Shown here: one piece after another, positions 14,438 to 23,532 of the stretch | Layout of the letters: each line of letters starts with the position of its first letter | How positions within the stretch are numbered: position 1 is the first letter of the stretch | Assembly: GCA_902783345.1 (NCBI GenBank) | Contig: CACZQI010000015.1 | Coordinates: forward strand, 1 to 36,439 | DNA from: an uncultured Erysipelotrichaceae bacterium | GTDB lineage: Bacteria; Bacillota_I; Bacilli_A; RF39; UBA660 | Length of the DNA stretch: 36,439 nucleotides | Direction: 5' to 3' | Translations under genes and position numbers: made by a program | Notes under the pieces: model-generated | Told to the model about the DNA's origin: nothing | Databases searched by the model: none | The model's input: the letters and a program-made list of their open reading frames with translations, nothing else

Positions 14438-17293
14438 ATGAAAGAGTGTATTAGTATTAAAACTGATTATAGTTTGCTTTCTAGTATGATAAAAGTGCCA
14501 GAACTGCTTTTGTATGCTAAAAATAATAATATATCTTCATTAGGTGTTATCGATGATAATTTATCAGCAACTATTGAGTTTATTACCGAGTGCACTAAGA
14601 ATAATATTAAACCAATTATCGGTTTAAGTACCAAATTAAATGATAAAGATATTTATTTATACGCTAAAGATGAAAAAGGCCTAAAAGATTTATTTAAACT
14701 TAATACTTATCTATTGGATAATGAGCTAGATATTGTGGAACTTATTAAATATCTAAATGATTTAATCATTGTTTTACCAATAAAATCTAGTGATTTATTT
14801 AATGAATTTAATAACTTAACTAAAGTCTTTATTGGTTATCAAAACGAAGAAGAAAAAACTACTGCTTTATTAATAACTAAAGATATCGTTTATTTTAATA
14901 TCGCGCTAGCTATAACTAAGGAAGATACTAATTATTTAAATTATTTAAATATGATAAAAGATAATTTAACTATTAATGAATATACTAATCTTGATTATAG
15001 TGCTTCATACCTTAAATGTGCAGATTTATCTAATTTTACTAGTCTAATTGATTTAAAACTTACATCTAATAAAAATCTAATTCCTCATTATGATGAAAAT
15101 ATTGCTGATAGTTATAAATATTTAGAAAGTTTAGCTATTAAAGGATTAAATAAAAGACTTAATGGAAATATTCCTGATAACTATAAACAAAGATTATTAT
15201 ATGAACTTAAAGTTATTAAGAATATGAATTTTGTTGATTATTTTTTAATTGTTTATGATTATGTTAAATTTGCTAGAAAAAATAACATTTTAGTTGGACC
15301 AGGTAGGGGATCTGCTGCTGGATCGCTTGTTACTTATAGTTTAGGTATAACCATGGTTGATCCAATTAAATATAATCTTTTATTTGAACGCTTTTTAAAT
15401 CCTGAAAGAGTTACTATGCCGGATATTGATATTGACTTTGATGCTTTAAAAAGAGGAGAAGTTATCAATTATGTTAAAGAAAGATACGGCGAATTTAATG
15501 TTATGCCAATTATGACTTATGGTACTTTTGCATCTAAACAAGCTCTTTTATCAATATCTAAAATCCTAAATATTAATATAAATCCTTTAAATAAATATAT
15601 TGATCCGAAAAAAACTTTAAAAGAGAATTTAACTGATAATGTAATTAAAATCTTAAATAGTCATCATGATATTAAAAAAGTTATGTATGATGCCTTAAAG
15701 TTAGAAGGTATGAAAAAGCATATTAGTACTCATGCAGCAGGCGTTGTTATCTGCAAAGAAAGATTAGATAATATTATTCCTTTAACTAAAAGCGGTAATG
15801 TTTATTTAACTGGTTATACTATGAATTATTTAGAAAATTTAGGCCTTTTAAAAATGGACTTTTTAGCTATTAAAGATTTAACAACAATTGCAAGTATTTT
15901 AGATTCAATACCTGATAAAATTAATATTAACTCTATAGATTTAAATGAAAAAGATGTTTTAGATAATTTTACAATTGGTAGTACTACCGGTATTTTTCAA
16001 TTTGAAAGCGAAGGGATGAAAAACTTTTTAAGTAAGTTAAAACCAACTACTTTTAATGATTTAGTAGTTGCGCTTGCCCTTTATAGACCTGGTCCTATGG
16101 ATAATATTCCATCTTTTATAAAAAGAAAAGAAGGCAAAGAAAAAATAGATTATATTGTGCCAGAATTAGAGCCAATTTTAAAAGAAACATATGGTATTAT
16201 TGTTTATCAAGAACAAATAATGCAAATATTTACTAAAATAGCGGGTTATAGTGTTGGTGAAGCTGATATTATTAGAAGAGCGATTAGTAAAAAGAAAGAA
16301 AAAGTTATTTTAGAAGAAAAAGAAAAGTTTATTATTAGAGCTAAAGATAATGGTTATAATGAAGATGTAAGTGAAAAAATCTATAACTATATTATGAAAT
16401 TTGCTAATTATGGTTTTAATAAATCACATTCAGTTGCTTATGCAATAGTTGGTTATCAAATGATGTATTTAAAAGTTAAATATCCTGAGTATTTTTATGC
16501 ATCTCTTTTAAATATTAATATTAATTCTGTAAGTAAAACCAAAGAATATATTGATGAAGCTAAAAGCTTAAATATTAAAATAATTAAGCCTGATATTAAT
16601 ATTAGTAAAAATCAATATTATATTAATGATGGTATTATTATGCCAATATCAGTTATTAAAAATGTAGGTGAAGTAGCAACTAATGATATATATGAAGAGT
16701 TAAAAAATGGGAAATTCACAAGTTTTTTCGACTTTGTAGCTCGCACATATGGTAAAAGTGTTAATATTAAAACTATTCAAAATTTAATATATGCTGGAGC
16801 CTTAGATAGTTTTGGAGAAACTAGAAAAACTTTAAATGAAAATATTAAATCAGCAAATATTTATGCTGAACTTGTAAGTGGATTAGATTCCTCATTAGTA
16901 TCTCTTCCTACATTAGAGAAATATGAAGAGTATCCTTTAAATGAACTTATGGCTCATGAAGTAGACTTGTATGGATTTTATGTATCAAATCATCCAGCAA
17001 GTAAATATAACTGTCCTAAAATAAATGAAATAAAATCATATTTTGATAAAAATATTGTTTCTTATTATTTATTAGAATCATCTAAAATAATTAAAACTAA
17101 AAAAGGTGATACAATGGCATTTTTAAAACTATCTGATGAAACTGGTATAATTGATGGAACGATTTTTCCTAATCGTATTCATTATATTAACCATATTAAA
17201 AATGGAGATATTTTAAAGGTTTTTAGTCATGTTGAAAAAAGATTAGATAAATATCAATTAGTTATTAATAAAATCGAACTTATAAAAATATAA
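14438..17293 (+). CDS. dnaE: DNA polymerase III alpha subunit, DnaE type, with degenerate PHP domain
   Basis: 951 residues, somewhat short for DnaE (usually above 1,000). Order: PHP region (1-200), palm/fingers with GRGSAAGSLV (about 290) and the catalytic Asp triad motif PDIDIDF, the HISTHAAGVVI block, KSHSVAYAIVGYQMMYLK, helix-hairpin-helix, and a C-terminal OB fold (about 870-950). C-family polymerases elongate DNA; in Bacilli DnaE extends RNA primers before PolC takes over. The PHP metal motifs are lost: HxH is KTD in ISIKTDYSLL, so no PHP nuclease activity is expected. Losing this is common among DnaE proteins with a separate proofreader. RBS AAGGAG precedes the ATG; a TATAAT lies at 14414-14419 with a poor -35. 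Confidence 0.95.
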   Translation: MKECISIKTDYSLLSSMIKVPELLLYAKNNNISSLGVIDDNLSATIEFITECTKNNIKPIIGLSTKLNDKDIYLYAKDEKGLKDLFKLNTYLLDNELDIVELIKYLNDLIIVLPIKSSDLFNEFNNLTKVFIGYQNEEEKTTALLITKDIVYFNIALAITKEDTNYLNYLNMIKDNLTINEYTNLDYSASYLKCADLSNFTSLIDLKLTSNKNLIPHYDENIADSYKYLESLAIKGLNKRLNGNIPDNYKQRLLYELKVIKNMNFVDYFLIVYDYVKFARKNNILVGPGRGSAAGSLVTYSLGITMVDPIKYNLLFERFLNPERVTMPDIDIDFDALKRGEVINYVKERYGEFNVMPIMTYGTFASKQALLSISKILNININPLNKYIDPKKTLKENLTDNVIKILNSHHDIKKVMYDALKLEGMKKHISTHAAGVVICKERLDNIIPLTKSGNVYLTGYTMNYLENLGLLKMDFLAIKDLTTIASILDSIPDKININSIDLNEKDVLDNFTIGSTTGIFQFESEGMKNFLSKLKPTTFNDLVVALALYRPGPMDNIPSFIKRKEGKEKIDYIVPELEPILKETYGIIVYQEQIMQIFTKIAGYSVGEADIIRRAISKKKEKVILEEKEKFIIRAKDNGYNEDVSEKIYNYIMKFANYGFNKSHSVAYAIVGYQMMYLKVKYPEYFYASLLNININSVSKTKEYIDEAKSLNIKIIKPDINISKNQYYINDGIIMPISVIKNVGEVATNDIYEELKNGKFTSFFDFVARTYGKSVNIKTIQNLIYAGALDSFGETRKTLNENIKSANIYAELVSGLDSSLVSLPTLEKYEEYPLNELMAHEVDLYGFYVSNHPASKYNCPKINEIKSYFDKNIVSYYLLESSKIIKTKKGDTMAFLKLSDETGIIDGTIFPNRIHYINHIKNGDILKVFSHVEKRLDKYQLVINKIELIKI

Positions 17294-17329
17294 ATTTGAA
17301 ATATTTAATATGCTGCTCTTTACACAAAC

Positions 17330-17358
17330 TTGACATTTTTTGTAAAAAGTGGTATAAT
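17330..17358 (+). promoter_or_regulatory. Sigma-A promoter of the transglutaminase-like gene
   Basis: Consensus TTGACA (17330-17335) and TATAAT (17353-17358), 17-base spacer. Confidence 0.9.
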
Positions 17359-17387
17359 TTCTATATATCAAGCGGGGGTTGGTTGAT

Positions 17388-18287
17388 ATGAAAAAAAGTA
17401 TTATTTTAATTCTAATAGTTATAGATTTAATCTTATTTGGTATCGCTAGTTTAGTATATTCTGATAATAATAAGAAGAGTTTAACATCAAATATAAATAC
17501 TAATAATAATGAACTTGCATATTATAAGAATAATTATGCTAAAAATACTACTATTAATTATGTTCAAGATACCAATGTTAAAGTATTAAATAACAAACAA
17601 GATTTAATTAATGTTTTATATAAAATGCTTAATAATGGTTATGATTTTTACGATTTTAAATGTTCAAATACTTATGTAAGTTGTGCAAGTGATATTTTAG
17701 GTGTTTTAAATAATCGTATAACATTAAATGTTGTGAATAACTTAGTAAATTCATATAATAGTATTTATACTTATAATACCAAAATATCTTATTTACCAAA
17801 TGGTGATATAAGATTATACGTAACTAAAAAGTATTCTAATGAAGAAATAAATATTATAAATAATAGAATTAATTATGTTACTAATATGTTAATAAATGAT
17901 AAAATGACTGATAAAGAAAAGATTAAAAAAGTACATGATTATTTAGCAAACAATACTACTTATGGTTATGGTAATAAAGCAGATACTGCTTATGGTGCTT
18001 TGATTAATGGAGTTGCAATATGTGGTGGTTATGCTGATGCTTTTAGTTTATTTATGGATAAATTAAATATTCCAAATTATAAAGTTGTATCTAATACTCA
18101 TGTATGGAATGCAGTTTATATTAATAATAACTGGGAACATATTGATGTAACATATGATGACCCAAAAAATAATTATGAAACAAACGCTATTAGTTATGAT
18201 TACTTTTTAGTAAATACTAAAACAATAAAAAATAATGATATAAAAGAACATAACTTTGATAGTACTATATATGAAGAATTAGTATAA
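17388..18287 (+). CDS. Membrane-anchored transglutaminase-like protein
   Basis: 299 residues. I start at the ATG after GCGGGGG rather than an in-frame TTG 3 codons upstream. An N-terminal hydrophobic segment (about residues 3-25) acts as signal or anchor; the rest is extracellular. The C-terminal half is a transglutaminase-like core with the catalytic triad: C212 in AICGGYADAF, H238 in NTHVWNAV and D253 in HIDVTYDDP. Such domains in Firmicutes are usually proteases or cross-linking enzymes of the cell surface. MTDKEKIKKVHDYLANN before the Cys is typical of the family. Single gene with strong promoter and terminator. Confidence 0.85.
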   Translation: MKKSIILILIVIDLILFGIASLVYSDNNKKSLTSNINTNNNELAYYKNNYAKNTTINYVQDTNVKVLNNKQDLINVLYKMLNNGYDFYDFKCSNTYVSCASDILGVLNNRITLNVVNNLVNSYNSIYTYNTKISYLPNGDIRLYVTKKYSNEEINIINNRINYVTNMLINDKMTDKEKIKKVHDYLANNTTYGYGNKADTAYGALINGVAICGGYADAFSLFMDKLNIPNYKVVSNTHVWNAVYINNNWEHIDVTYDDPKNNYETNAISYDYFLVNTKTIKNNDIKEHNFDSTIYEELV

Positions 18288-18315
18288 AATGGTTAGGAAA
18301 CTAATCATTTTATTT
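18286..18315 (+). terminator. Terminator of the transglutaminase-like gene
   Basis: AAAATG..TTAG (18286-18296) pairs with CTAA..CATTTT (18301-18311) around a GAAA loop, followed by T-rich sequence. Confidence 0.8.
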
Positions 18316-18329
18316 TGATATACTTCTCT

Positions 18330-18358
18330 TTGCTTTATACAAACAAAAGTATTATAAT
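18330..18358 (+). promoter_or_regulatory. recX promoter placing the start at the ATG
   Basis: TTGCTT (18330-18335) and TATAAT (18353-18358), 17-base spacer. The expected transcription start, 7 bases after the -10, is at about 18365, the first base of the recX ATG. Confidence 0.6.
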
Positions 18359-18364
18359 TGAAGT

Positions 18365-19126
18365 ATGGAGATAGTTAAGTTTAAAAAAGGAAAAAGTAAT
18401 ATATATGAACTTGAACTTAGTAATGGACTTAAGTTTAAGCTTTTTGATGATGTCATAGTTAAATATAATTTACTAGTAAATAAAAGATTAGATAGTAAAA
18501 AATTTGAAGAAATAATTACTTATAATGATAATTTATCAGCTTATTATGAATCAATTAAAAGACTAAATAGTAAACTTCGTAGTGAAGTTGAAATTAGAGA
18601 GTTTTTAAAAAAGAAAAATTATAATAACGAAATAATTGAAAGTACAATTGATAAGTTAAAAAAGGATGGCTATTTAAATAGAGATATTTATATTAAAAGT
18701 TATATAAGTGATGCTTTTAGATTTAATAACGATGGTCCATATAAAATAAAAAGGAATTTAAATAAATTAGGTTTTAATGATACTGAAATAGATAAATATT
18801 TAACATATGATTTTAAAGATAAAGCTATTAAATTAATTGATAAAAAGGTTAAATTTAATAAAAAATATAGTGCTTATCTTTTAAAAGAACAAATAAATAA
18901 TTATTTAATTAATTTAGGCTATCCTAAAGAAATATATATTGATTATTTAGAAAATATTAAAGTTAGTAATCAAGATATAATTAAAAAAGATGTTAATAGT
19001 TTGATTAAAAAATATGGAAAAAAGTATCAAAACAATGATTTAAAGTATTTTATTAAAGACAAATTGTATAAAAAAGGTTATAATAGTGATGAAATAAGTG
19101 AGGTATTAAATGAAAGTTTATTATGA
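18365..19126 (+). CDS. recX: RecX family regulatory protein
   Basis: 253 residues, three-helix RecX repeats. It opens with the Firmicute RecX N-terminus (IVKFKKGKSNIYELEL, then DDVIVKYNLL), followed by LRSEVEIREFLKKKNY, a KDGYLN-containing turn and DGPYKIKRNLNKLGF. RecX binds RecA filaments and limits or modulates recombination. The conserved N-terminus fits the ATG at 18365, yet no ribosome site precedes it and the -10 box ends only 6 bases before it, so the mRNA is probably leaderless. The next gene overlaps its 3' end by 17 bases. Confidence 0.85.
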   Translation: MEIVKFKKGKSNIYELELSNGLKFKLFDDVIVKYNLLVNKRLDSKKFEEIITYNDNLSAYYESIKRLNSKLRSEVEIREFLKKKNYNNEIIESTIDKLKKDGYLNRDIYIKSYISDAFRFNNDGPYKIKRNLNKLGFNDTEIDKYLTYDFKDKAIKLIDKKVKFNKKYSAYLLKEQINNYLINLGYPKEIYIDYLENIKVSNQDIIKKDVNSLIKKYGKKYQNNDLKYFIKDKLYKKGYNSDEISEVLNESLL

Positions 19127-19409
19127 TAAGTTAAGTAAAGAAGAAAAAAAGAATACAAAAATAGAATTTATAAATGATGAAAACTATAAAATATATAAAA
19201 AATCTAATACAATTGTGATTTTTTGCATTTTTGGCTTAATTGTATCTATAGTATCAGTAATATTTGATTTTATTTATAAAACAGGTATTTTAAATTATGT
19301 AATTGATGGATTATTATTTGTATTTTCTTTAATAGTTTTATTTAGAATGCAAAGTATTAAAAAAAGATTACTTAATAATTATGCTTTAAAGAAAGATAAT
19401 AAAAAATAG
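19110..19409 (+). CDS. Small membrane protein, two transmembrane segments
   Basis: 99 residues, unrecognised. A charged N-terminus (1-30) is followed by two hydrophobic helices (about 33-55 and 62-80) and a basic C-terminal tail (KKRLLNNYALKKDNKK). It starts inside the 3' end of recX with GAGG upstream, so it is co-transcribed and probably translationally coupled with recX, and ends at a good terminator. No functional link to RecX is known to me. Confidence 0.7.
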   Translation: MKVYYDKLSKEEKKNTKIEFINDENYKIYKKSNTIVIFCIFGLIVSIVSVIFDFIYKTGILNYVIDGLLFVFSLIVLFRMQSIKKRLLNNYALKKDNKK

Positions 19410-19428
19410 GTCTTAACCTATTTTATTT
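19404..19428 (+). terminator. Terminator of the recX operon
   Basis: AAATAGGT (19404-19411) pairs with ACCTATTT (19416-19423), then T-rich run. Confidence 0.8.
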
Positions 19429-19438
19429 TGGTGGGTTT

Positions 19439-20341
19439 ATGTTAGGTTATTATTTTAGTTTATTAGGGGATATTCCTTTATTTTTAGAAAAGTATTTAAA
19501 AGTGCCTTCATTAGTTAGACTTAAAAGGGTAGGATATTTTTGTGGGATGGATTATGCATCGAAAGATATTTATGATTTTAAAGAAAAAATAACTAGGTAT
19601 GATCACTCACTTACAGTTGCACATCTTACTTATAGATTAACGAAAAGAAAAAAGGATACAATAGCCGCTTTATTTCATGATGTAGCAACACCTTGTTTTT
19701 CTCATGTTATAGATTATATGAATAAAGATTATGAAAAACAAGAAAGTACTGAAGAGTATACTGAGATGATTTTAAAAAATGATCAAGAACTTATTAAATG
19801 CTTAAAAAAAGATAATATTAAGATTGGAGATATTATAGATTTTAAAAAATATAGTATTGTTGATAATGAAAGGCCTAAATTATGTGCTGATAGATTAGAT
19901 GGTTTAATTCTAACTGGGATGGCTTGGACTGAAAATATAAGTAAAAGTACGATTATGTTAATTTTAAATGATATTAAAGTTATAAAAAATGAAGATAATA
20001 CAGATGAAATAGGTTTTAACACTTTAGAAGTAGCTAAAACTGTTAAAGAAATAAGTAAAAAAATAGATATTTATTGTCATTCTAGTGAAGATAATTATAT
20101 GATGGAACTCTTAGCTAAAATTACCAAATATGCAATAGATAAAAAATATATAACTTATAATGATTTATATTATTTAAATGAAGAAGAAGTGTTTGATATC
20201 TTTAATAAAATAAATGTTAAATCTTTTCAAAAATTATTAACAGAATTTAAAACTAAAAAGAAAAAAGGTATTCCTAATTTAGAAATACCTAATATTAAAA
20301 TTAGAAGCTTAAATCCTTTAGTAAATAATAAAAGAATTTAA
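19439..20341 (+). CDS. HD-domain phosphohydrolase (dGTPase-like subfamily)
   Basis: 300 residues. HD metal site: H56 in RYDHSLTVAHL, H80-D81 in ALFHDVATPCFSHV, and the distal Asp in CADRLDG. The FHDxxTPxFSH pattern resembles the SAMHD1/dGTPase branch of HD hydrolases (LLHDxGHxPFSH), which act on nucleotides. The substrate here is unknown. RBS GGTGGG precedes the ATG at 19439. The gene begins just after the recX-operon terminator with no clear promoter between them, so it may depend on read-through. It is convergent with prsA, with a shared terminator. Confidence 0.8.
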   Translation: MLGYYFSLLGDIPLFLEKYLKVPSLVRLKRVGYFCGMDYASKDIYDFKEKITRYDHSLTVAHLTYRLTKRKKDTIAALFHDVATPCFSHVIDYMNKDYEKQESTEEYTEMILKNDQELIKCLKKDNIKIGDIIDFKKYSIVDNERPKLCADRLDGLILTGMAWTENISKSTIMLILNDIKVIKNEDNTDEIGFNTLEVAKTVKEISKKIDIYCHSSEDNYMMELLAKITKYAIDKKYITYNDLYYLNEEEVFDIFNKINVKSFQKLLTEFKTKKKKGIPNLEIPNIKIRSLNPLVNNKRI

Positions 20342-20361
20342 AAAATCCCTTAGGGATTTTT
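20341..20361. terminator. Bidirectional terminator between HD hydrolase and prsA
   Basis: AAAAATCCC (20341-20349) pairs perfectly with GGGATTTTT (20353-20361) around TTA. A and T tracts allow use on both strands. Confidence 0.9.
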
Positions 20362-21377
20362 TATTGATTACTTGAATTTCTGGCTTGAAGTAATTGGTTA
20401 CTAATGTAATTATCATATTGTTTCTTTAATTCAGAATCTTCAATTTTCATACCATTATTTTTTCTTATTTCAACCATTGCTTCAATAGCATAAGCATTAT
20501 CTGCTTCTCTTGCATTTTTAGCAATTGTTTCTCTAATAGTTTCTTTTTGTGAATCTAAAGATGCTTTTTCTTTTTCACCAGTTTTTAAAATAATATGATA
20601 GCCAAATTTAGTTTTAACAGGTTCTTTAGTATAAGCATTTAATTTTAAAGCATATGCAGCTTTTTCAAATTCTTCAACCATAGCACCTTTGTTAAAGTAG
20701 CCTAAATCTCCACCTTTATCTTTATTAGATTCATCAGCAGAGTATTCTTTAGCTAGTTTATCAAAACTTTCACCATTATTTAGTTTCTTAATAACTTCTT
20801 TAGCAGTATTTAATGCTTTTTCTTCAGCAGCTTTCTTTTCTTCATCAGTCATATCATCTTTAACTTCAGGACTAATTAAGATATGTTTAGCGCTGATATC
20901 ACCAACAACTTCTTCATCATAATATTTTTTAATTTCTTTATCAGTTACTTTTTCTTTAGAATAATCAGTAACAGCTAAATCACGATAATATGATAATTTA
21001 AGCATTTCTTTAAATTCATTAAGAGTGCTGATACCATAATATGTTTTTAAAGCTTGAAGTAGGGTAGCTTCATCATATTTACCATTTTCATCAACATAAT
21101 ATTTTTTGATGTTTTCAATTTGACTTTCAGCATCTTTAGTAGCATCACTTTCTTTATCAGAATATTTTTCTACTAAAATTTTACTATCAATCATATCAAT
21201 TAATGAACTAAGAGCATATTTTACTTTAATTGTGTTATATAAATCTGTTGCACTTATTGCATTTTCTTCTTTTGTAAATGATACAACTGCTTCCTCTCCA
21301 TTAGCCATTTTTGGTACTTTGCCACATCCAGCACATACTCCTAAAATTAACAAACTTAATAATACTTTTTTCTTCAT
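20361..21377 (-). CDS. prsA: PrsA-type foldase lipoprotein (parvulin peptidyl-prolyl isomerase)
   Basis: 338 residues starting MKKKVLLSLLILGVCAGC; the ATG at 21377 follows GGAGG, and longer in-frame upstream starts are unsupported. The lipobox is CAGC (Cys at about 18), so it sits on the outer membrane leaflet. After an N-terminal helical domain comes a parvulin domain with SAKHILIS, ADESNKDKGGDLGYF and KTKFGYHIILKTGE, all diagnostic. PrsA helps secreted proteins fold after export; the Ig-repeat protein is a plausible client. It has a good promoter (21397-21425). A late spore-type gene pair is divergent upstream. Confidence 0.93.
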   Translation of the reverse strand: MKKKVLLSLLILGVCAGCGKVPKMANGEEAVVSFTKEENAISATDLYNTIKVKYALSSLIDMIDSKILVEKYSDKESDATKDAESQIENIKKYYVDENGKYDEATLLQALKTYYGISTLNEFKEMLKLSYYRDLAVTDYSKEKVTDKEIKKYYDEEVVGDISAKHILISPEVKDDMTDEEKKAAEEKALNTAKEVIKKLNNGESFDKLAKEYSADESNKDKGGDLGYFNKGAMVEEFEKAAYALKLNAYTKEPVKTKFGYHIILKTGEKEKASLDSQKETIRETIAKNAREADNAYAIEAMVEIRKNNGMKIEDSELKKQYDNYISNQLLQARNSSNQ

Positions 21378-21396
21378 TTTAACCTCCATGAAATTT

Positions 21397-21425
21397 ATTA
21401 TAACAATAATATAGGTAAAATACAA
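21397..21425 (-). promoter_or_regulatory. prsA promoter
   Basis: TTGTAT (21420-21425, minus) and TATAAT (21397-21402), 17-base spacer. Confidence 0.65.
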
Positions 21426-21426
21426 G

Positions 21427-21455
21427 AACACAATTGGTCTTTTTCGCGTACAATA
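21427..21455 (+). promoter_or_regulatory. Possible sigma-K-like promoter of the tiny membrane peptide pair
   Basis: AACA (21427-21430), 16 bases, then CGTACAATA (21447-21455), which differs from the sigma-K -10 CATAnnnTA by one base. It fits a late mother-cell gene, as expected for YjcZ-like peptides, but short motifs in AT-rich DNA are weak evidence. Confidence 0.3.
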
Positions 21456-21484
21456 AAATGAGTATACGAAAAGGAGGTTATGAC

Positions 21485-21586
21485 ATGCACGGTTGTGGAA
21501 ATACAAATAATGGTGTAAGTGGTGCTGCATTTATACTAGTATTATTTATTCTTTTAGTGATCATAGTTGGAGCTGCTATTATATAA
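21485..21586 (+). CDS. YjcZ-like tiny transmembrane peptide, 33 residues
   Basis: Starts MHGCGNTNNGVSG and ends with a hydrophobic span AAFILVLFILLVIIVGAAII. This matches the pattern of the YjcZ/tiny-TM family of Bacillus (GFALIVVLFILLIIVG), small peptides often linked to sporulation and spore integuments. A strong AAAGGAGG ribosome site precedes the ATG. It is the first gene of a two-gene unit. The function of the family is poorly known. Confidence 0.75.
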   Translation: MHGCGNTNNGVSGAAFILVLFILLVIIVGAAII

Positions 21587-21601
21587 AAAGGAGGTTAACC
21601 T

Positions 21602-21706
21602 ATGAATAATTTTGATTTTAAAGGCCAAGGCTTTAATAAAGAAGCATTTATTGTTCTAGTATTATTTATTTTACTAGCAATAATCATTGGTAATGTTTTA
21701 GTCTAA
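21602..21706 (+). CDS. YjcZ-like tiny transmembrane peptide, 34 residues
   Basis: Starts MNNFDFKGQGFNKE, then a hydrophobic span AFIVLVLFILLAIIIGNVLV, close to that of the peptide 15 bases upstream (both share an LVLFILL core), so the pair arose by tandem duplication. AAAGGAGG ribosome site; terminator directly after the stop. Probably a small membrane or spore-layer peptide; assignment rests on the tiny-TM pattern and tandem context. Confidence 0.7.
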   Translation: MNNFDFKGQGFNKEAFIVLVLFILLAIIIGNVLV

Positions 21707-21707
21707 T

Positions 21708-21728
21708 AAGAGGGTTTACCTCTTTTTT
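21708..21728 (+). terminator. Terminator of the tiny peptide pair
   Basis: AAGAGG (21708-21713) pairs with CCTCTT (21719-21724), followed by T run. Confidence 0.8.
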
Positions 21729-21765
21729 CTTTTGTGGTAAAATTTTACTAGAATAGGTGATATTA

Positions 21766-23532
21766 ATGTTTGGTAAAATACTTAGTATAGAAGAAAACTA
21801 TGTAAATTTAGAAAATGCTAATCATAAATTAGATGCAAACTATTTAAATTTTCATGTTATATTTCAAGAAAATAACCGTAGTGTTGTTGGTGAAATAGTT
21901 AGTATGAATGAAGAAATTATTAAAATATTTTTAGTAGGAGAAATTAAAAATAATAGATTTATTTCTGGAGTACTAAGAAAGCCTAACTTTAATACTACAC
22001 CAAGGCTTATTTATAAAAGTGAATTAGAACTTCTTTTAGGTAGTCAAGACATTGGTAGTCAAGATAATTTATATATTGGAAAATCATTAAATTATGAAGG
22101 ATATAGTATTAGTGCTGATATAAATGATTTTTTTGCTAATCACTTTGCGATAATTGGAAATACCGGTTCTGGTAAATCATGTGGTGTAGCAAGAATACTC
22201 CAAAATATTTTTTATCATAATGATACTTTAATGCCAACTAATGCTCATATTGTTTTATTTGATGTTTATGGTGAATATAATAGTGCCTTATCTAAAATAA
22301 ATGGATTACCAAATATGGGGTATAAATATTACACAACAAGCATGGAACATGATGATGGTGATATTATTAATATACCTGCTTATTTTCTAGAAGTAGATGA
22401 TCTAGCGCTTTTATTAAATGCTACATCAGCATCACAACTTCCTATATTAGAAAAAGCTTTAAAATTAGTTTATATTTTTAAAGGTCAAACAGTTTCAATG
22501 GCTAAATATAAAAATGATATTATTGCTGAAGCTTTATTAGAGTTTTTAACAAGTGGCCGTAATTCAACGCAAATAAGAGACCAAATTATAGCGATTTTAA
22601 CTAGATATAATACGAAAGACATTAATTTAAATACACCAATTGTTCAACCAGGATATATTAGAACTATAAGACAATGTTTAAATATTGATAATCAAGGTAA
22701 AATGAATGCAGTTCAATATTTAGTAGATTTTTTAGAACAATTTCAAAAACTAAATATTACCACAATTGATGTTGATAAAAATATTGTTTATAACCTAGAA
22801 GATTTATATTATGCCTTAGATTTTGCTTTAATTAGCGAAGGAACTTTGAAAAGTGAAAAAATATATGATGAATATAATCAACTTAAAATTAGATTGCAAC
22901 AAATTATTAATAGTGAAAATTTAAGATTTTTTGAGCCAGGAGATGCTAGAATTACTAAAGGTGATTACATAAGAAAAATGTTTACTAATACCAAAGGTAA
23001 AGTACAAATAATTAATATGAATTTAAATTATATAGATGATAGATTTGCTAAAGTACTTGCCAAAATATATACTAAAATGTTTTTTGATTATACAACTAAT
23101 TTAAATGAAAGAGGATCATTTCCTATCCATATAATTTTAGAAGAAGCTCATAGATATGTTCAAAATGATAGTGATGTAAATGTTTTAGGATATAATATCT
23201 TTGATCGAATTACTAAAGAAGGTCGTAAATATGGTATCTTACTAGGACTTATTACACAAAGACCATCTGAATTATCTAATACTGCTTTATCACAATGCTC
23301 AAACTTTATAGCATTTAGAATGTATCATCCAAATGATTTACAAATAATAAGTAGTATTTCAAGTAATGTAAGTACTGAAACTATAGAAAAATTAAAAAGT
23401 TTAACTAGTGGTACTGCTATGGTATTTGGATTATCATTTAAACTACCATTAATAGTAAAATTAGATTTGCCAGACCCAATGCCAAAATCAACTAGTTTAA
23501 ATGTTAAAAATGTATGGTATAGTGATAATTAA
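21766..23532 (+). CDS. HerA-like hexameric ATPase/translocase
   Basis: 588 residues; I start at ATG 21766 because the in-frame GTG at 21757 overlaps the ribosome site AGGTG. N-terminal beta-barrel (HAS-barrel-like, 1-110), then the RecA-like core: Walker A GNTGSGKS (about residue 135), Walker B IHIILEEAH, and the downstream GLITQRPSEL motif. HerA-family ATPases pump DNA, usually with the nuclease NurA in DNA-end resection, and in some bacteria with SIR2 or DUF4297 effectors in defence. No nurA, nuclease or effector is adjacent, so the role is open. Single gene; a weak TTTACC-17-TAAAAT is the best promoter candidate. Confidence 0.85.
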   Translation: MFGKILSIEENYVNLENANHKLDANYLNFHVIFQENNRSVVGEIVSMNEEIIKIFLVGEIKNNRFISGVLRKPNFNTTPRLIYKSELELLLGSQDIGSQDNLYIGKSLNYEGYSISADINDFFANHFAIIGNTGSGKSCGVARILQNIFYHNDTLMPTNAHIVLFDVYGEYNSALSKINGLPNMGYKYYTTSMEHDDGDIINIPAYFLEVDDLALLLNATSASQLPILEKALKLVYIFKGQTVSMAKYKNDIIAEALLEFLTSGRNSTQIRDQIIAILTRYNTKDINLNTPIVQPGYIRTIRQCLNIDNQGKMNAVQYLVDFLEQFQKLNITTIDVDKNIVYNLEDLYYALDFALISEGTLKSEKIYDEYNQLKIRLQQIINSENLRFFEPGDARITKGDYIRKMFTNTKGKVQIINMNLNYIDDRFAKVLAKIYTKMFFDYTTNLNERGSFPIHIILEEAHRYVQNDSDVNVLGYNIFDRITKEGRKYGILLGLITQRPSELSNTALSQCSNFIAFRMYHPNDLQIISSISSNVSTETIEKLKSLTSGTAMVFGLSFKLPLIVKLDLPDPMPKSTSLNVKNVWYSDN

